Notes under the pieces: generated by a model | What the model saw: the letters and a program-made list of their open reading frames with translations, nothing else | What the model was told of the DNA's origin: nothing | Database searches by the model: none | Part shown: one piece after another, positions 15,953-25,187 of the stretch | Numbering within the stretch: position 1 is the stretch's first letter | Layout: each line of letters opens with the position of its first letter | Source: Ancylobacter radicis | GTDB taxonomy: Bacteria > Pseudomonadota > Alphaproteobacteria > Rhizobiales > Xanthobacteraceae | DNA: 64,000 nucleotides | Direction: 5' to 3' | Assembly (NCBI RefSeq): GCF_018449475.1 | Contig: NZ_JAHCQH010000022.1 | Coordinates: forward strand, 85,722 to 149,721 | Program-made: the position numbers and the translations under genes

Positions 15953-17362
15953 ATGCGCCCCGCAACACCCCCTTGTGCCACCGACGATTACGACCTCGCC
16001 ATCATCGGCGCGGGTGTCGTCGGCTGCGCGGTCGCCCGGCGCTTTGCCCTCGCCGGGGCAAAAGTCGTGGTGATCGAGAAGGGCAGCGACATTCTCTCCG
16101 GCGCCTCCAAGGCCAACAGCGCCATTCTGCACACCGGCTTCGACGCGCCGCCGGACAGTCTCGAACTGGAGCTGGTGAAGGCCGGCCGCGCCGAATATCT
16201 CGCCGACCGCGAAAGTCTCGGTCTGTCGCTGGTGGAAACCGGCGCGCTGGTCTGCGCCTGGACGCCGGAGGAGGCCGGCAGGCTGGAGGCCATCGCCGCG
16301 CAGGGCCACGCCAATGGCGTGGAGGGCCTCACGCTGATGACCGCATCGCAGGCCCGCGCCACGGTGCCGGGCCTGTCCGGGCGGCTGGTCGCCGCGCTGG
16401 AGGTGCGCGACGAGCACATCATCGACCCATGGACCGCCCCGCTCGCCTATCTCACCCAGGCGGTGGCGCTCGGCGCGCGCCTGTTGCGCCAGGCCGAGCT
16501 GCTCGCCGGCCGCTATGAGGGCGGCTGGCATCTGACGACGAGTGCGGGCGACATCCGCGCCCGCGCCGCGGTCAACGCCGCCGGCCTCTATGGTGACGAG
16601 GTGGACCGCCGGCTCGGCTTTGCCCCCGATTTCGAGATCCGCCCGCGCAAGGGCCAGTTCGTGGTGCTGGACAAGGCGGCGTTCGGCCATGTGCCGCGCA
16701 TCCTGCTCCCGGTGCCGACCGAGATCACCAAGGGCGTGGTGGTCTGCCCGACGGCCTTCGGCAATGTGCTGATCGGCCCGACCGCCGAAGAACAGGATGA
16801 CCGCGTGCGCGCCACCGTCGAGCGGGAGGCGCTGGAGGCGCTGCTGGCGCGCGGCGCGCAGATCGTGCCGGCTCTGGCCGCCATTCCCGTCACCGCCGTC
16901 TATGCGGGGCTTCGCCCGGCCACCGAGAAGAAGCACTACCGCGTCACCACGCGGCCCGAGCAGCGTGCCATCACCCTGGGCGGCATCCGCTCGACCGGGC
17001 TGTCCGCCGCGCTGGGTCTGGCCCAGCACGCCCTGAGACTGCACGACGCCTTCGGCCTGCCGGCGCGCCCACGGGTCGATCCCCCGCCGGTGACCCTGCC
17101 CAATCTGACGGAGACAGGCGCGCGCGACTGGCAGCAGCCCGGCCATGGCGAGATCGTCTGCCATTGCGAGCTGGTGACGCGCCGCGAGATCGAGGCGGCG
17201 TTCGACAGCACCGTGCCGCCCGGCGATTTCGGTGGCCTGCGGCGGCGCACCCGCGCCGGCATGGGGCGCTGCCAGGGGTTCTACTGCAATGCCCGCCTGG
17301 CCGAGATGAGCCGGGGACGGCTCGCCGTGCCGCTGGCGGTGGAGGATCGGGACGAGGCATGA
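15953..17362 (+). CDS. FAD-dependent oxidoreductase with BFD-like [2Fe-2S] domain (GlpA/LhgO-like)
   Basis: A 469-residue flavoprotein. The Rossmann FAD motif GAGVVGCAVARRFALAGAKVVVIEK lies at residues 17-41, followed by a DAO-fold domain (AVNAAGLYGDEVD). The C-terminal domain (about 395-455) has CHC and GMGRCQGFYC, the four cysteines of a BFD-type iron-sulfur domain as in GlpA. It probably oxidises a hydroxy compound such as glycerol 3-phosphate or a hydroxy acid. Start at 15953 follows AAAGGAG. The stop overlaps the next ATG by 4 bases. Confidence 0.88.
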   Translation: MRPATPPCATDDYDLAIIGAGVVGCAVARRFALAGAKVVVIEKGSDILSGASKANSAILHTGFDAPPDSLELELVKAGRAEYLADRESLGLSLVETGALVCAWTPEEAGRLEAIAAQGHANGVEGLTLMTASQARATVPGLSGRLVAALEVRDEHIIDPWTAPLAYLTQAVALGARLLRQAELLAGRYEGGWHLTTSAGDIRARAAVNAAGLYGDEVDRRLGFAPDFEIRPRKGQFVVLDKAAFGHVPRILLPVPTEITKGVVVCPTAFGNVLIGPTAEEQDDRVRATVEREALEALLARGAQIVPALAAIPVTAVYAGLRPATEKKHYRVTTRPEQRAITLGGIRSTGLSAALGLAQHALRLHDAFGLPARPRVDPPPVTLPNLTETGARDWQQPGHGEIVCHCELVTRREIEAAFDSTVPPGDFGGLRRRTRAGMGRCQGFYCNARLAEMSRGRLAVPLAVEDRDEA

Positions 17363-18579
17363 ACGACGCCGATGTCATCGTGATCGGCGGCGGCCCCGCC
17401 GGTATCGCGGCGGCGGTGGAACTGCGCCGCGCCGGTGTTCCCCGCGTCATGCTGCTCGACCGCGAGCCGCAGCTCGGCGGCGCCACCCGCCATTGCAGCC
17501 ATTCGCCGTTCGGCATGCGCGAATTCGGCCGGGTCTATCTCGGCGCCGCCTATGGCCGCCGGCTGACGGCGGAGGCGACGCGGGCAGGTGTCGATGTCCG
17601 CACCGGCCACAGCGTCGTGCGGCTCGATGAAGGCGGGCGGCTGGACATCGCCACGCCCGAGGGCCTGGGCACGCTGACCGCCCGCCGCATTCTCGTTGCC
17701 ACCGGCGCGCGCGAGAGGCCGCGCGCCGCGCGCCTCATCTCCGGGGACCGGCCGGTCGGCGTCGTCACCACCGGCACGCTGCAATCCTATGTCGCCTTTC
17801 ATGGCCTGATGCCGTTTACCCGGCCGCTGATCGTCGGTTCGGAACTGGTGAGCCTGTCCGCTCTGCTCACCTGCCTCGGCCATGGCGCCCGCCCGGTGGC
17901 GATGGCCGAGCCATTCCCGCAGGCACTGGCGGGGGCGCCGTTCAGCTGGTTTCCCGCGCTCGCCCGCGTGCCCTTCCATCGCGGCACCGAACTGGTCGAC
18001 ATTCGCGGCACCGGCCGCGTCGAGGCGGCGACGCTGCGCCATGGCGATGGACGCCTGGAGACGCTGGCCTGCGACGGCGTGCTGCTCACCGGTCGCTTCA
18101 CCCCGGAATCGGCGCTGTTCCTCGCCTCGCCGGTCGGCCTTGATCCTGGCAGCGCCGGCCCGGCCGTGGACCAGGACGGACGCACCCTCGATCCCGTCTG
18201 CTTTGCCGCCGGCAATCTCCTGCGCGCGGTGGAGACCGGGGGCTGGTCGTTCCGCGAGGGACAGGCGGTCGGCCGGGCGCTGGCGCGCGATCTGGCCGCC
18301 GATCCCTGCGCCACGGCGCCGATTCCGGTCGGTTTCGAGGAGCCGATCAAGCTCGTCGTCCCCAGCCTGTTGCGCCCGACCGGACAGAAGGCGGCGCTCG
18401 CCGACTTCCAGCTGCGTGTCACGCGGGCGGTGCGCGGCCGCCTGTCGCTCGAACTGGACGGGCGCGAGGTGTGGGCGACGGTTCGGCAGTTTCTGCCGGA
18501 ACGGCGCATCCTCGTGCCGATCCCGCCCGCCGCCTTCGCCGCCGGCTCGGTGCGGTTCCGCCTGCGGGAGAATGTATGA
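17359..18579 (+). CDS. FAD/NAD(P)-dependent oxidoreductase (second flavoprotein of the locus)
   Basis: A 406-residue pyridine-nucleotide-disulfide-like oxidoreductase. The FAD motif GGGPAGIAAAVELRRAG is at residues 8-24, ILVATGARERPR near 112, and a C-terminal FAD site AAGNLLRAVETGG near 285. The start overlaps the previous stop (ATGA), and its own stop overlaps the kinase start (ATGA). The pairing of a GlpA-like subunit with a second flavoprotein recalls GlpAB or opine/HCN synthase subunit pairs; a complex is inferred. A GlpC-like subunit is not present. Confidence 0.82.
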   Translation: MNDADVIVIGGGPAGIAAAVELRRAGVPRVMLLDREPQLGGATRHCSHSPFGMREFGRVYLGAAYGRRLTAEATRAGVDVRTGHSVVRLDEGGRLDIATPEGLGTLTARRILVATGARERPRAARLISGDRPVGVVTTGTLQSYVAFHGLMPFTRPLIVGSELVSLSALLTCLGHGARPVAMAEPFPQALAGAPFSWFPALARVPFHRGTELVDIRGTGRVEAATLRHGDGRLETLACDGVLLTGRFTPESALFLASPVGLDPGSAGPAVDQDGRTLDPVCFAAGNLLRAVETGGWSFREGQAVGRALARDLAADPCATAPIPVGFEEPIKLVVPSLLRPTGQKAALADFQLRVTRAVRGRLSLELDGREVWATVRQFLPERRILVPIPPAAFAAGSVRFRLRENV

Positions 18580-19970
18580 TGCGCGTCGCCGCCATCGACC
18601 AGGGCACGACCTCGACCCGCTGCCTCACCGTGGAGGCGGACGGCACCGCCCATGTGGCGGGCGCCCGTGGGCACGCCCAGTCCCATCCCGCGCCCGGCTG
18701 GGTGGAGCATGATCCCGAGGAACTGCTCGCCAATATCCGCGCCGTGCTGGCCACTGCCGGTCCGGTCGACGCGATCGCGCTCGCCAATCAGGGCGAGAGC
18801 TGCCTCGCCTGGGACGCGCTGACGGGAACGCCGCTCTCCCCGGTCATCGTCTGGCAGGATTCCCGCACCGCCACCTATCTTGCGGGCCTTGGCGAGGATG
18901 TGAGTGCCCGCTCGCAGGCGATCTGCGGTCTGCCGCTCGATGCATATTTCTCCGCCAGCAAGCTGGGCTGGCTGATGCGCAACAATCCCGTGGTCGCCGC
19001 CGCCCACGCCGCCGGACGGCTGCGGCTGGGCACCACGGACGCGTTTTTTCTCGACCGGCTGACCGGCACCTTCGCCACCGATCTCGCCACCGCCTCCCGC
19101 ACCGGCCTGCTCGATCTCAGCAGCGGAAAATGGAGCCCGCAGCTCTGCGCACTGCATGGCGTGCCGCTGGCGACCCTGCCGCCGATCCGCGCCGTGGATG
19201 CGGGCTTCGGCCTGCTGGACGGCGTGCCGCTCAAAGCGTCCATCGTCGACCAGCAGGCGGCGCTCTATGGCCATGGCGGCCGCTGGCCGGGCGATGTGAA
19301 GATTACCTTCGGCACCGGCGCCTTTCTGCTGGCGGTGACGGGCCGGTCGCGGCCGGAGGCGCCGGGGCTCCTGCCGACCGTCGCCTGGCAGCGCGTCGAT
19401 GAAGCGCCGGTCTATGCCCTTGAGGGCGGTGTCTATGATGCTGGCGCGGCGCTGGAATGGCTGCGGCGCCTCGGGCTCTACGCGGCGCCGGAGGAACTCG
19501 ACGGCTTCGAGGGGCCGTCGGCGCTGAGCCGCGGGCTGGTCTTCGTGCCGGCGCTGTCCGGCCTTGCGGCGCCCTATTGGGACCGGCGGGCGGCGCCGCT
19601 GTTCATCGGCATGGACGCGGCGACGGACCGGCGCGACCTCGTGCGCGCGGCACTGGAAGGCATCGCCCTGCTCACCGTCGGGCTGATCGACGCCGCCGCC
19701 GCCCATGTCGGGTCGATCCAGACCCTGTCGATTGATGGCGGCCTGTCGCAAAGCGGCTATTTCACCCGCTTCCTCGCCGCCGCGTCGGGCCGCGCCGTCC
19801 GCGTGCCGGCGCTGCACGAGATGACGGCGCTCGGCCTTGCCGAACTGTGCGGGGCCGATGTCGGCGCCGCGCGGGCCGCTGCCCATGTGCTCCAGCCGGA
19901 TGGTTCGGTGACGGGGGAGCATCACCGGCGCTTCGCCGAGGCCGTCGCCCGCAGCCGCGACTGGCGCTGA
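18576..19970 (+). CDS. FGGY-family kinase, glycerol kinase-like
   Basis: A 464-residue sugar/polyol kinase. Motifs include DQGTTSTRCLTVEADG (phosphate loop, residues 7-22), VIVWQDSRTATYL, LDAYFSASKLGWLM, FATDLATASRTGLLDL, and the ATP-site ITFGTGAFLLAV, all GlpK-like. It is about 35 residues shorter than typical GlpK. Two ATGs occur in tandem (18576 and 18579); the first overlaps the upstream stop. It probably phosphorylates glycerol or a related polyol, giving a substrate for the flavoproteins and a signal for the DeoR regulator. Confidence 0.87.
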   Translation: MMRVAAIDQGTTSTRCLTVEADGTAHVAGARGHAQSHPAPGWVEHDPEELLANIRAVLATAGPVDAIALANQGESCLAWDALTGTPLSPVIVWQDSRTATYLAGLGEDVSARSQAICGLPLDAYFSASKLGWLMRNNPVVAAAHAAGRLRLGTTDAFFLDRLTGTFATDLATASRTGLLDLSSGKWSPQLCALHGVPLATLPPIRAVDAGFGLLDGVPLKASIVDQQAALYGHGGRWPGDVKITFGTGAFLLAVTGRSRPEAPGLLPTVAWQRVDEAPVYALEGGVYDAGAALEWLRRLGLYAAPEELDGFEGPSALSRGLVFVPALSGLAAPYWDRRAAPLFIGMDAATDRRDLVRAALEGIALLTVGLIDAAAAHVGSIQTLSIDGGLSQSGYFTRFLAAASGRAVRVPALHEMTALGLAELCGADVGAARAAAHVLQPDGSVTGEHHRRFAEAVARSRDWR

Positions 19971-20019
19971 GCGCCGGGCTCGCCACGGGAGCTTATTGCG
20001 GTCCGGCGATCCGCATGTC

Positions 20020-20043
20020 ATATCTCAAGACATGTTGAGATAT
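20020..20043. promoter_or_regulatory. ArsR operator: perfect 9-bp inverted repeat
   Basis: ATATCTCAA (20020-20028), six-base spacer GACATG, then TTGAGATAT (20035-20043), ending 11 bases before the arsR ATG. Size and position suit an autoregulatory ArsR dimer site. GAGG at 20045-20048 is the ribosome site of the gene. Confidence 0.75.
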
Positions 20044-20054
20044 TGAGGCGTTCC

Positions 20055-20447
20055 ATGGATGAAGCGCGTGCCATCGACGCCTTTGGCGCACTGGCCCAGG
20101 AGACGCGGCTGCGGATCGTGCGCCTGCTGGTCACCGCCGGGCCGGAAGGTCTTCCCGCCGGTGTCATCGGCGAGGCGATGGGGGGCGCCTCCTCCTCCCG
20201 CATGTCCTTCCATCTGAGCCAGCTTGAGCAGGCGGGGTTGGTCACCTCCCGGCGGGAGGGGCGCTCCATCCTCTACAACGCCACCTTTCCCGCACTGGCG
20301 GAGCTGATCGAGTTTCTGATGCGCGATTGCTGCCGGGGCCACCCGGACGTGTGCCGGCCGGCTGTGGCGGCCCTGTCCGGCGCTGCCGGTTCTGAGGCCG
20401 TGAGGGCCGCTGTGCCTGACAAGGGCGCGCCAACCAGCGCGGCGTGA
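20055..20447 (+). CDS. arsR: ArsR-family arsenic-responsive repressor
   Basis: A 130-residue winged-helix regulator. The helix-turn-helix (residues 35-75) contains MSFHLSQLEQAGLVTSRREGRSILY. A cysteine cluster CCRGHPDVC at residues 92-100 near the end of the DNA-binding domain resembles the C-terminal As(III) site known in Acidithiobacillus-type ArsR; the classical site in the recognition helix is lacking. As(III) binding should release it from the palindrome just upstream and induce the locus. Start 20055 follows GAGG. The arsC-arsN2 gene starts 10 bases after its stop. Confidence 0.92.
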   Translation: MDEARAIDAFGALAQETRLRIVRLLVTAGPEGLPAGVIGEAMGGASSSRMSFHLSQLEQAGLVTSRREGRSILYNATFPALAELIEFLMRDCCRGHPDVCRPAVAALSGAAGSEAVRAAVPDKGAPTSAA

Positions 20448-20457
20448 GAGAGGGATC

Positions 20458-21285
20458 ATGGACGTCGTCATCTATCACAACCCCGCCTGCGGCACCTCGC
20501 GCAACGCGCTGTCCCTCATCCGCGCAGTCGGCATCGAGCCCCATGTGGTGGACTATCTGAAGTCGCCGCCCGCCCGTGCCCTGCTGCAGCAACTCGTGGC
20601 CCGCATGGCCCTGCCGCTACGCGCCCTGCTGCGCGAGAGGGGTACGCCTTTCGCGCAGCTCGGCCTTGCCGACCCCGCCTTGACCGACGCGCAGATCATC
20701 GACGCGATGATGGCGCATCCGATCCTGATCAACCGGCCCATCGTGGTCACGCCGCTCGGCGTCAAGCTCTGCCGCCCGTCCGAGACGGTGCTCGACATTC
20801 TGCCCTTCGCGCCCCGCGAGGATAGGGTCCGGGAGGACGGCTCACTGTTCCTGCGCGATGAGCAGATCGGCGCGGGCGAGCCGCGGCTGGCCAAGGCGCT
20901 GCGCGAGGCGGGATTGCCGACGCAGGATTTGCGCGAAAGCCCCGGCCGGTTCTACAGCTTCCGCACGCTGGGCGGCCGCCTCATCGGCTATGGCGGCTTC
21001 GAGCTCTATGGCACCGATGTGCTGCTGCGCTCGCTCCTCGTGACGGAGAGCGGGCGGGGGCAGGGTGCCGGCCGCAACATGGTTCTGCTGCTGATGAGCC
21101 GGGCCTTCGACCTTGGCGCCCGCACGGCCTGGGTGCTGACCACCGATGCCGCGCCCTATTTCGAGACGATCGGCTTCACCCGCCACGCCCGCGAGACGGC
21201 GCCGCCTGCCATCGCCGGCTCGCCTCAGGCCGCGGGAATCTGCCCCGCCTCCGCCATCCTGCTGTCCCGTTCCATCGCGCTCTGA
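20458..21285 (+). CDS. arsC: Arsenate reductase ArsC fused to ArsN2-type N-acetyltransferase
   Basis: A 275-residue bifunctional fusion. Residues 1-120 are glutaredoxin-dependent ArsC: catalytic Cys11 in [10 protein letters not shown] and arginines 59, 93 and 106, matching E. coli ArsC Arg60/94/107 at a constant offset of one. Residues 125-275 are a GNAT domain like ArsN2, with acetyl-CoA loop [11 protein letters not shown] and a family ending near [11 protein letters not shown]. ArsC reduces arsenate to arsenite; the acetyltransferase may modify an arsenic species or related toxin (ArsN1 acetylates trivalent-arsenical antibiotic-like compounds), but its substrate is unproven. Confidence 0.9.
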   Translation: MDVVIYHNPACGTSRNALSLIRAVGIEPHVVDYLKSPPARALLQQLVARMALPLRALLRERGTPFAQLGLADPALTDAQIIDAMMAHPILINRPIVVTPLGVKLCRPSETVLDILPFAPREDRVREDGSLFLRDEQIGAGEPRLAKALREAGLPTQDLRESPGRFYSFRTLGGRLIGYGGFELYGTDVLLRSLLVTESGRGQGAGRNMVLLLMSRAFDLGARTAWVLTTDAAPYFETIGFTRHARETAPPAIAGSPQAAGICPASAILLSRSIAL

Positions 21286-21293
21286 GGCATCCC

Positions 21294-21404
21294 ATGTCGA
21301 TCGTCGACCCCTCTCTCACGCACCGGCCGGCGACCCCGTCGGCGCCGCTCATCCGCACGGGCGGCGCCGCGCCCGCCAACGCTTCGCTCCCGGAGGCATG
21401 GTGA
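21294..21404 (+). CDS. 36-codon mini-ORF translationally coupled to arsH (possible)
   Basis: ATG at 21294 opens 36 codons ([12 protein letters not shown] start, LPEAW end) whose TGA (21402-21404) shares a base with the arsH ATG at 21404. It lies 8 bases after the arsC-arsN2 stop. The product is Pro/Ala-rich with no known domain or membrane helix. It may be a leader that controls arsH translation, the remnant of a lost gene, or chance. Confidence 0.3.
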   Translation: MSIVDPSLTHRPATPSAPLIRTGGAAPANASLPEAW

Positions 21405-22114
21405 TGACGGACGATCTCCCCAATCTCGTCGAGGCGCTGGTTGTGACGCCCGCCGCGGCGCTTCTGCGGGCCGAGCCTTCCACCCACGCGCCGCGCATCC
21501 TGCTGCTCTACGGGTCGCTGCGCGAACGCTCCTACAGCCGGTTTCTGACGCTGGAAGCGGAACGGCTGCTGCGCCATTTCGGTGCCGAGACGCGGGTGTT
21601 CGACCCGGAGGGCCTGCCGCTGCCGGACGGTGCGGGCGCCGACCATCCCAAGGTGCAGGAGTTGCGCGAGTTGTCCCTGTGGTCGGAGGGGCAGGTCTGG
21701 GTCAGCCCCGAGCGCCACGGCGCGATGACGGCGGTGATGAAGGCGCAGATCGACTGGATCCCGCTCGCCCTCGGCGCCATCCGCCCGACGCAGGGGCGCA
21801 CGCTCGCGGTGATGCAGGTCAGCGGCGGCTCGCAGAGCTTCAACGCGGTGAACCAGATGCGCGTGCTCGGGCGCTGGATGCGGATGATCACCATCCCGAA
21901 CCAGTCCTCGGTCGCCAAGGCGTTCGAGGAGTTCGACGAGGCCGGGCGCATGAAGCCCTCGCCTTATTATGACCGCGTGGTCGACGTGATGGAGGAACTG
22001 GTGAAGTTCACCCTGCTCACCCGCGATGTCTCCGCCCATCTGACCGATCGCTACAGCGAGCGCAAGGAAGCGGCGCAGACGCTGGCGGCGCGGGTCGGTC
22101 TCGCCGCGATCTGA
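21404..22114 (+). CDS. arsH: ArsH, NADPH-dependent FMN organoarsenical oxidase
   Basis: A 236-residue flavodoxin-like protein. The FMN phosphate loop is [14 protein letters not shown] (residues 33-46), with [20 protein letters not shown] and [16 protein letters not shown] typical of ArsH. ArsH oxidises trivalent methylated or aromatic arsenicals to less toxic pentavalent forms. The ATG at 21404 is 7 bases after GGAGG; ATG 21398 and GTG 21401 are too close to that site. Third functional gene of the locus. Confidence 0.95.
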   Translation: MTDDLPNLVEALVVTPAAALLRAEPSTHAPRILLLYGSLRERSYSRFLTLEAERLLRHFGAETRVFDPEGLPLPDGAGADHPKVQELRELSLWSEGQVWVSPERHGAMTAVMKAQIDWIPLALGAIRPTQGRTLAVMQVSGGSQSFNAVNQMRVLGRWMRMITIPNQSSVAKAFEEFDEAGRMKPSPYYDRVVDVMEELVKFTLLTRDVSAHLTDRYSERKEAAQTLAARVGLAAI

Positions 22115-22118
22115 GCCG

Positions 22119-22150
22119 GCCGACCGGTCGGCGCCCGCCGGAGCGGGCGC
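22119..22150. terminator. GC-rich hairpins between convergent arsH and chemoreceptor genes
   Basis: GCCGACCGGTCGGC (22119-22132) is a self-complementary palindrome. It abuts GCGCCCGC-CGGA-GCGGGCGC (22131-22150). Neither has a T-run. The position between two gene ends suggests a bidirectional termination or mRNA-end structure. Confidence 0.45.
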
Positions 22151-22164
22151 CGGGGATCGGTGGA

Positions 22165-24261
22165 TCAGGCGGCGCGCACCGTGTCGAGGAAGCGTTGCAG
22201 TTCCGCCTCCAGCTGGCGGGCCTGCTCGTTGAGCGCGGAGGACGCGCTGAGCACCTCGCCCGCCGCCGCGCCGGTCTGCTTGGCGGTGTTCGCCACATCG
22301 GTGATGTGGCTGCTCACCGAGTTGGTCCCGCTCGCCGCCTGGTCGACATTGCGCACGATCTCGCGTGTCGCCATGCCCTGTTCCTCGACCGAGGTGGCGA
22401 TGCTCGCCGCCACGTCGCTCATCTGCCGGATCTGCTGGCCGACGCCGAGGATCACGCCGACGGCATCCTTGGTGGTGTTCTGGATGGCGCGGATCTGGCC
22501 GGCGATCTCGTCGGTGGCCTTGGCGGTCTGGTCGGCCAGCGCCTTCACCTCGGAGGCGACGACGGCAAAGCCGCGGCCCGCCTCGCCGGCGCGGGCCGCC
22601 TCGATGGTGGCGTTGAGCGCGAGCAGGTTGGTCTGGGCGGCGATGTTGTTGATCAGTTCGACCACATCGCCGATCCGCGCCGCGCCCTGGGCGAGTTCCT
22701 GCATCACCTCGCCGGTCTTCTCGGCTTCCTTGACCGCATTGGCCGACATCGCCGCCGACTGTTCGACCTGGCGCGAAATCTCGTCCACCGAAGCGCCGAG
22801 TTCCTCGGCCGAGGAGGCGACGATGATCACGTTGGTGGAGGCTTCCTCCGCTGCCGCGGCCACCGCCGTCGATTGCGAGGAGGTCTGGTCGGCGGCCGAC
22901 GACATCTGCTCGGCGGTGCGATAGAGCGTGTCGGAGGCGGTCGTGACCTGCGTCACGATGCTGCCGACGCTCGCCTCGAACTGGCCGGCGAGTTCCATCA
23001 TCCCCTGCTTGCGCTCAAGCTCGGACCTGCGGCGGGCCTCTTCCGCCTCGCGTTCCATCTCGGCATTGCGCACCAGCCCATCCTTGAACACGAGCAGCGC
23101 CTTGGCCATCGACCCGATCTCGTCCTGGCGGCCGGTGCCCGGCACCTCGACGGTGAGAGCGCCGCCGGCCAGTTCCTGCATGGTGCGGGTGAGCTGGGAA
23201 ATCGGCCGGACCACCCGGCGGGCGACCACGACCAGCCCGGTACCGGCAAGACCCAGCGCCACGATCAGCAGCGCGCCGTAGAAAAGGGCGGCTTTCTCGG
23301 CCTTCGCTTCGGTCGCCTGCGCGGTCGCGGCGAGATTGTCGAGCGCCACGCCGGCAATGTCGGCGATCGTGCCGAGGGTGGAATCAACTCCCGCGCGCCA
23401 GCCGGCGAGGTCGACATCGGGCGCCTGGCCCTGCGTCATCAGGCCGGCGAGGCGGTCGCGCATGGTGCGGAAGGAACCGCCGAAATAGAGGCTCTGGGCG
23501 GTGTCGACCGCCTGCTTCAGGCTCTCCGGGGCGTTCGGCGCCGCCGCGATGTCGCGCACCGTCAGCCAGGCGAGATCCGCCTTGGCGTCATTGATGGTGA
23601 GCACGCGGATTTCGTCCGGGGTAAAGAAACGCTGCTTGGGAATGGCGGCGTTGAACAGCAGCGTGCTGATGCCGGCATGGTTGCGCGTGGTCCAGGCCAT
23701 GGCGCGGGCCAGAATGAGCTGCGAGAGCGTCGGGTCGAGCGAGCGGATGCGGCTCTCAATGTCGGTGGCGGTCTTGTCGAGCGTCGCCAGCAGCTTGCCG
23801 CCGTCCTCCATCCAGGTCGGCGAGAATGTCTTGTCGCGGCCGGCAAGCGGCAGCTTGGCCTGCGCGTCGACCAGCAGGCGCTGCGCCTTCAGCTTCTGGT
23901 ACTGCGCGTCCAGAGCGGCGCCGAGTTCCGGCAGGCCGGGCTGATCGGGCATGCCGTCGAGACCCGCAATGGCCGCCTCAATGCCGCTTGTCACCTTGAG
24001 GCGCCGGGCGGCGATATTATCGACGCTGCGCCCATTCGCACCGGTGTCAAGGGTCAGCGCCGAATTCGATTCGCCGCGCTCGAAACGGAAATTGGCGAGC
24101 GCCTCGAACACGGAACGGTCGATCTCCGCCAATCTGGTGACCTCTCGCGCCGCGACGAGCGTGCGGTAGGACGTCTGAAGCGCCTCGATGCACAGGACCG
24201 CCAGCATCAGGCTGAGGATGGCGAACAGGGAGAGCAGGGTGGCCTTGATAGAGATGCGCAT
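22165..24261 (-). CDS. Methyl-accepting chemotaxis protein
   Basis: A 698-residue chemoreceptor. The first membrane helix spans about residues 6-27, a large periplasmic domain about 28-325, and the second helix about 327-350 ([21 protein letters not shown]), followed by HAMP ([18 protein letters not shown]). The methyl-accepting signalling domain peaks at [36 protein letters not shown] in the periplasmic part resembles nitrate-sensing NIT domains, but that is tentative. The start at 24261 places the first helix at the N-terminus. It is divergent from the response-regulator gene, suggesting shared sensory biology. Confidence 0.92.
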   Translation of the reverse strand: MRISIKATLLSLFAILSLMLAVLCIEALQTSYRTLVAAREVTRLAEIDRSVFEALANFRFERGESNSALTLDTGANGRSVDNIAARRLKVTSGIEAAIAGLDGMPDQPGLPELGAALDAQYQKLKAQRLLVDAQAKLPLAGRDKTFSPTWMEDGGKLLATLDKTATDIESRIRSLDPTLSQLILARAMAWTTRNHAGISTLLFNAAIPKQRFFTPDEIRVLTINDAKADLAWLTVRDIAAAPNAPESLKQAVDTAQSLYFGGSFRTMRDRLAGLMTQGQAPDVDLAGWRAGVDSTLGTIADIAGVALDNLAATAQATEAKAEKAALFYGALLIVALGLAGTGLVVVARRVVRPISQLTRTMQELAGGALTVEVPGTGRQDEIGSMAKALLVFKDGLVRNAEMEREAEEARRRSELERKQGMMELAGQFEASVGSIVTQVTTASDTLYRTAEQMSSAADQTSSQSTAVAAAAEEASTNVIIVASSAEELGASVDEISRQVEQSAAMSANAVKEAEKTGEVMQELAQGAARIGDVVELINNIAAQTNLLALNATIEAARAGEAGRGFAVVASEVKALADQTAKATDEIAGQIRAIQNTTKDAVGVILGVGQQIRQMSDVAASIATSVEEQGMATREIVRNVDQAASGTNSVSSHITDVANTAKQTGAAAGEVLSASSALNEQARQLEAELQRFLDTVRAA

Positions 24262-24491
24262 CTTTCGCCCTATCTGAAATGTCTGGCCGCAGGAAACAGG
24301 GTTAGGCTGTTTCGAGGCTTGCGGAGCGGTGCCACGTTCGCCGCTGCCCTTGCCGCGCCGCCGGACTTGCTTGCCTTCGGCGCGGCGGCACGGCAGACAC
24401 TGGATGGCTTGAGACGACTCTCCCATGATCATGGCTCTCACCATGTGCGGACAAGGGCTATGCTATCCGCTGGACTTCTGCAGGACAGGTA

Positions 24492-25187
24492 ATGGACCCG
24501 AGAGCCGAGCACGCGGCGGTCGAAGGGCCGATCGACATCCTTCTGGTCGAGGACGACCTGCCGACGCTTGAGCGTCTGCGCGACGCGCTGGATGCCGCCG
24601 GCGAATTCGTCGTGACCAGCGTCGCCACCCTCGCCGAGGCGATGGCGAAGCTCGATGCCGGCATGCCGCGCATTCTGCTGACCGACCTGCAATTGCCGGA
24701 TGGTCACGGCATCGAGCTGATCCGGCGGGTGCGCCGCGCGTCGCCGGGCACGGATATCATGGTCATTTCCATCCTCGGCGACGAGGAAAGCGTGATCGCC
24801 GCCATCACGGCGGGAGCGACCGGCTATCTGCTCAAGGACGCGGTCCCGACCGACGTCGCCGCCACGGTGCGCGAGCTGGCGCAGGGGCATTCGCCGATCT
24901 CCGCCTCCATCGCCCGCTACATCGTGCGCCGCACCCAGGCGAGCGGACAGGCCCATGCGGAGGCCGAACGCCGTCCCGCCCTCAACACCGCCAAACTGAC
25001 CGCCCGCGAGATCGACATTCTCTGGGGCATCGCCAAGGGCTTCAGCTACGCCGACATAGCCGAGCATCTCGGCCTGTCGCGCCAGACAGTGCCCGGCCAC
25101 ATCAAGAACATCTACCGCAAGCTTGAGGTGAACACCCGCGGCGAAGCGGTGTTCGAGGCCGTGCAGCAGGGGCTCATCCGGCTGTGA
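24492..25187 (+). CDS. NarL/FixJ-type response regulator
   Basis: A 231-residue protein. The receiver domain (residues 14-130) has acidic pair EDD (20-22), phospho-acceptor Asp65 in LLTDLQLPDG and Lys in GYLLKDA. The LuxR-type helix-turn-helix (about 168-228) begins LTAREIDILWGIAKGFSYADIAEHLGLS. The recognition helix reads RQTVPGHIKNIYRKL where most relatives have TVK-H, so Pro-Gly occupies two usually polar positions. The stop overlaps the kinase start (GTGA), so the two form one two-component system. Confidence 0.92.
   Translation: MDPRAEHAAVEGPIDILLVEDDLPTLERLRDALDAAGEFVVTSVATLAEAMAKLDAGMPRILLTDLQLPDGHGIELIRRVRRASPGTDIMVISILGDEESVIAAITAGATGYLLKDAVPTDVAATVRELAQGHSPISASIARYIVRRTQASGQAHAEAERRPALNTAKLTAREIDILWGIAKGFSYADIAEHLGLSRQTVPGHIKNIYRKLEVNTRGEAVFEAVQQGLIRL

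Noticed and set aside
14666..17164. 832-residue open frame opposite the TRAP binding protein and FAD oxidoreductase
   Set aside because: It runs across two clear genes and their gap; no recognisable sequence features.
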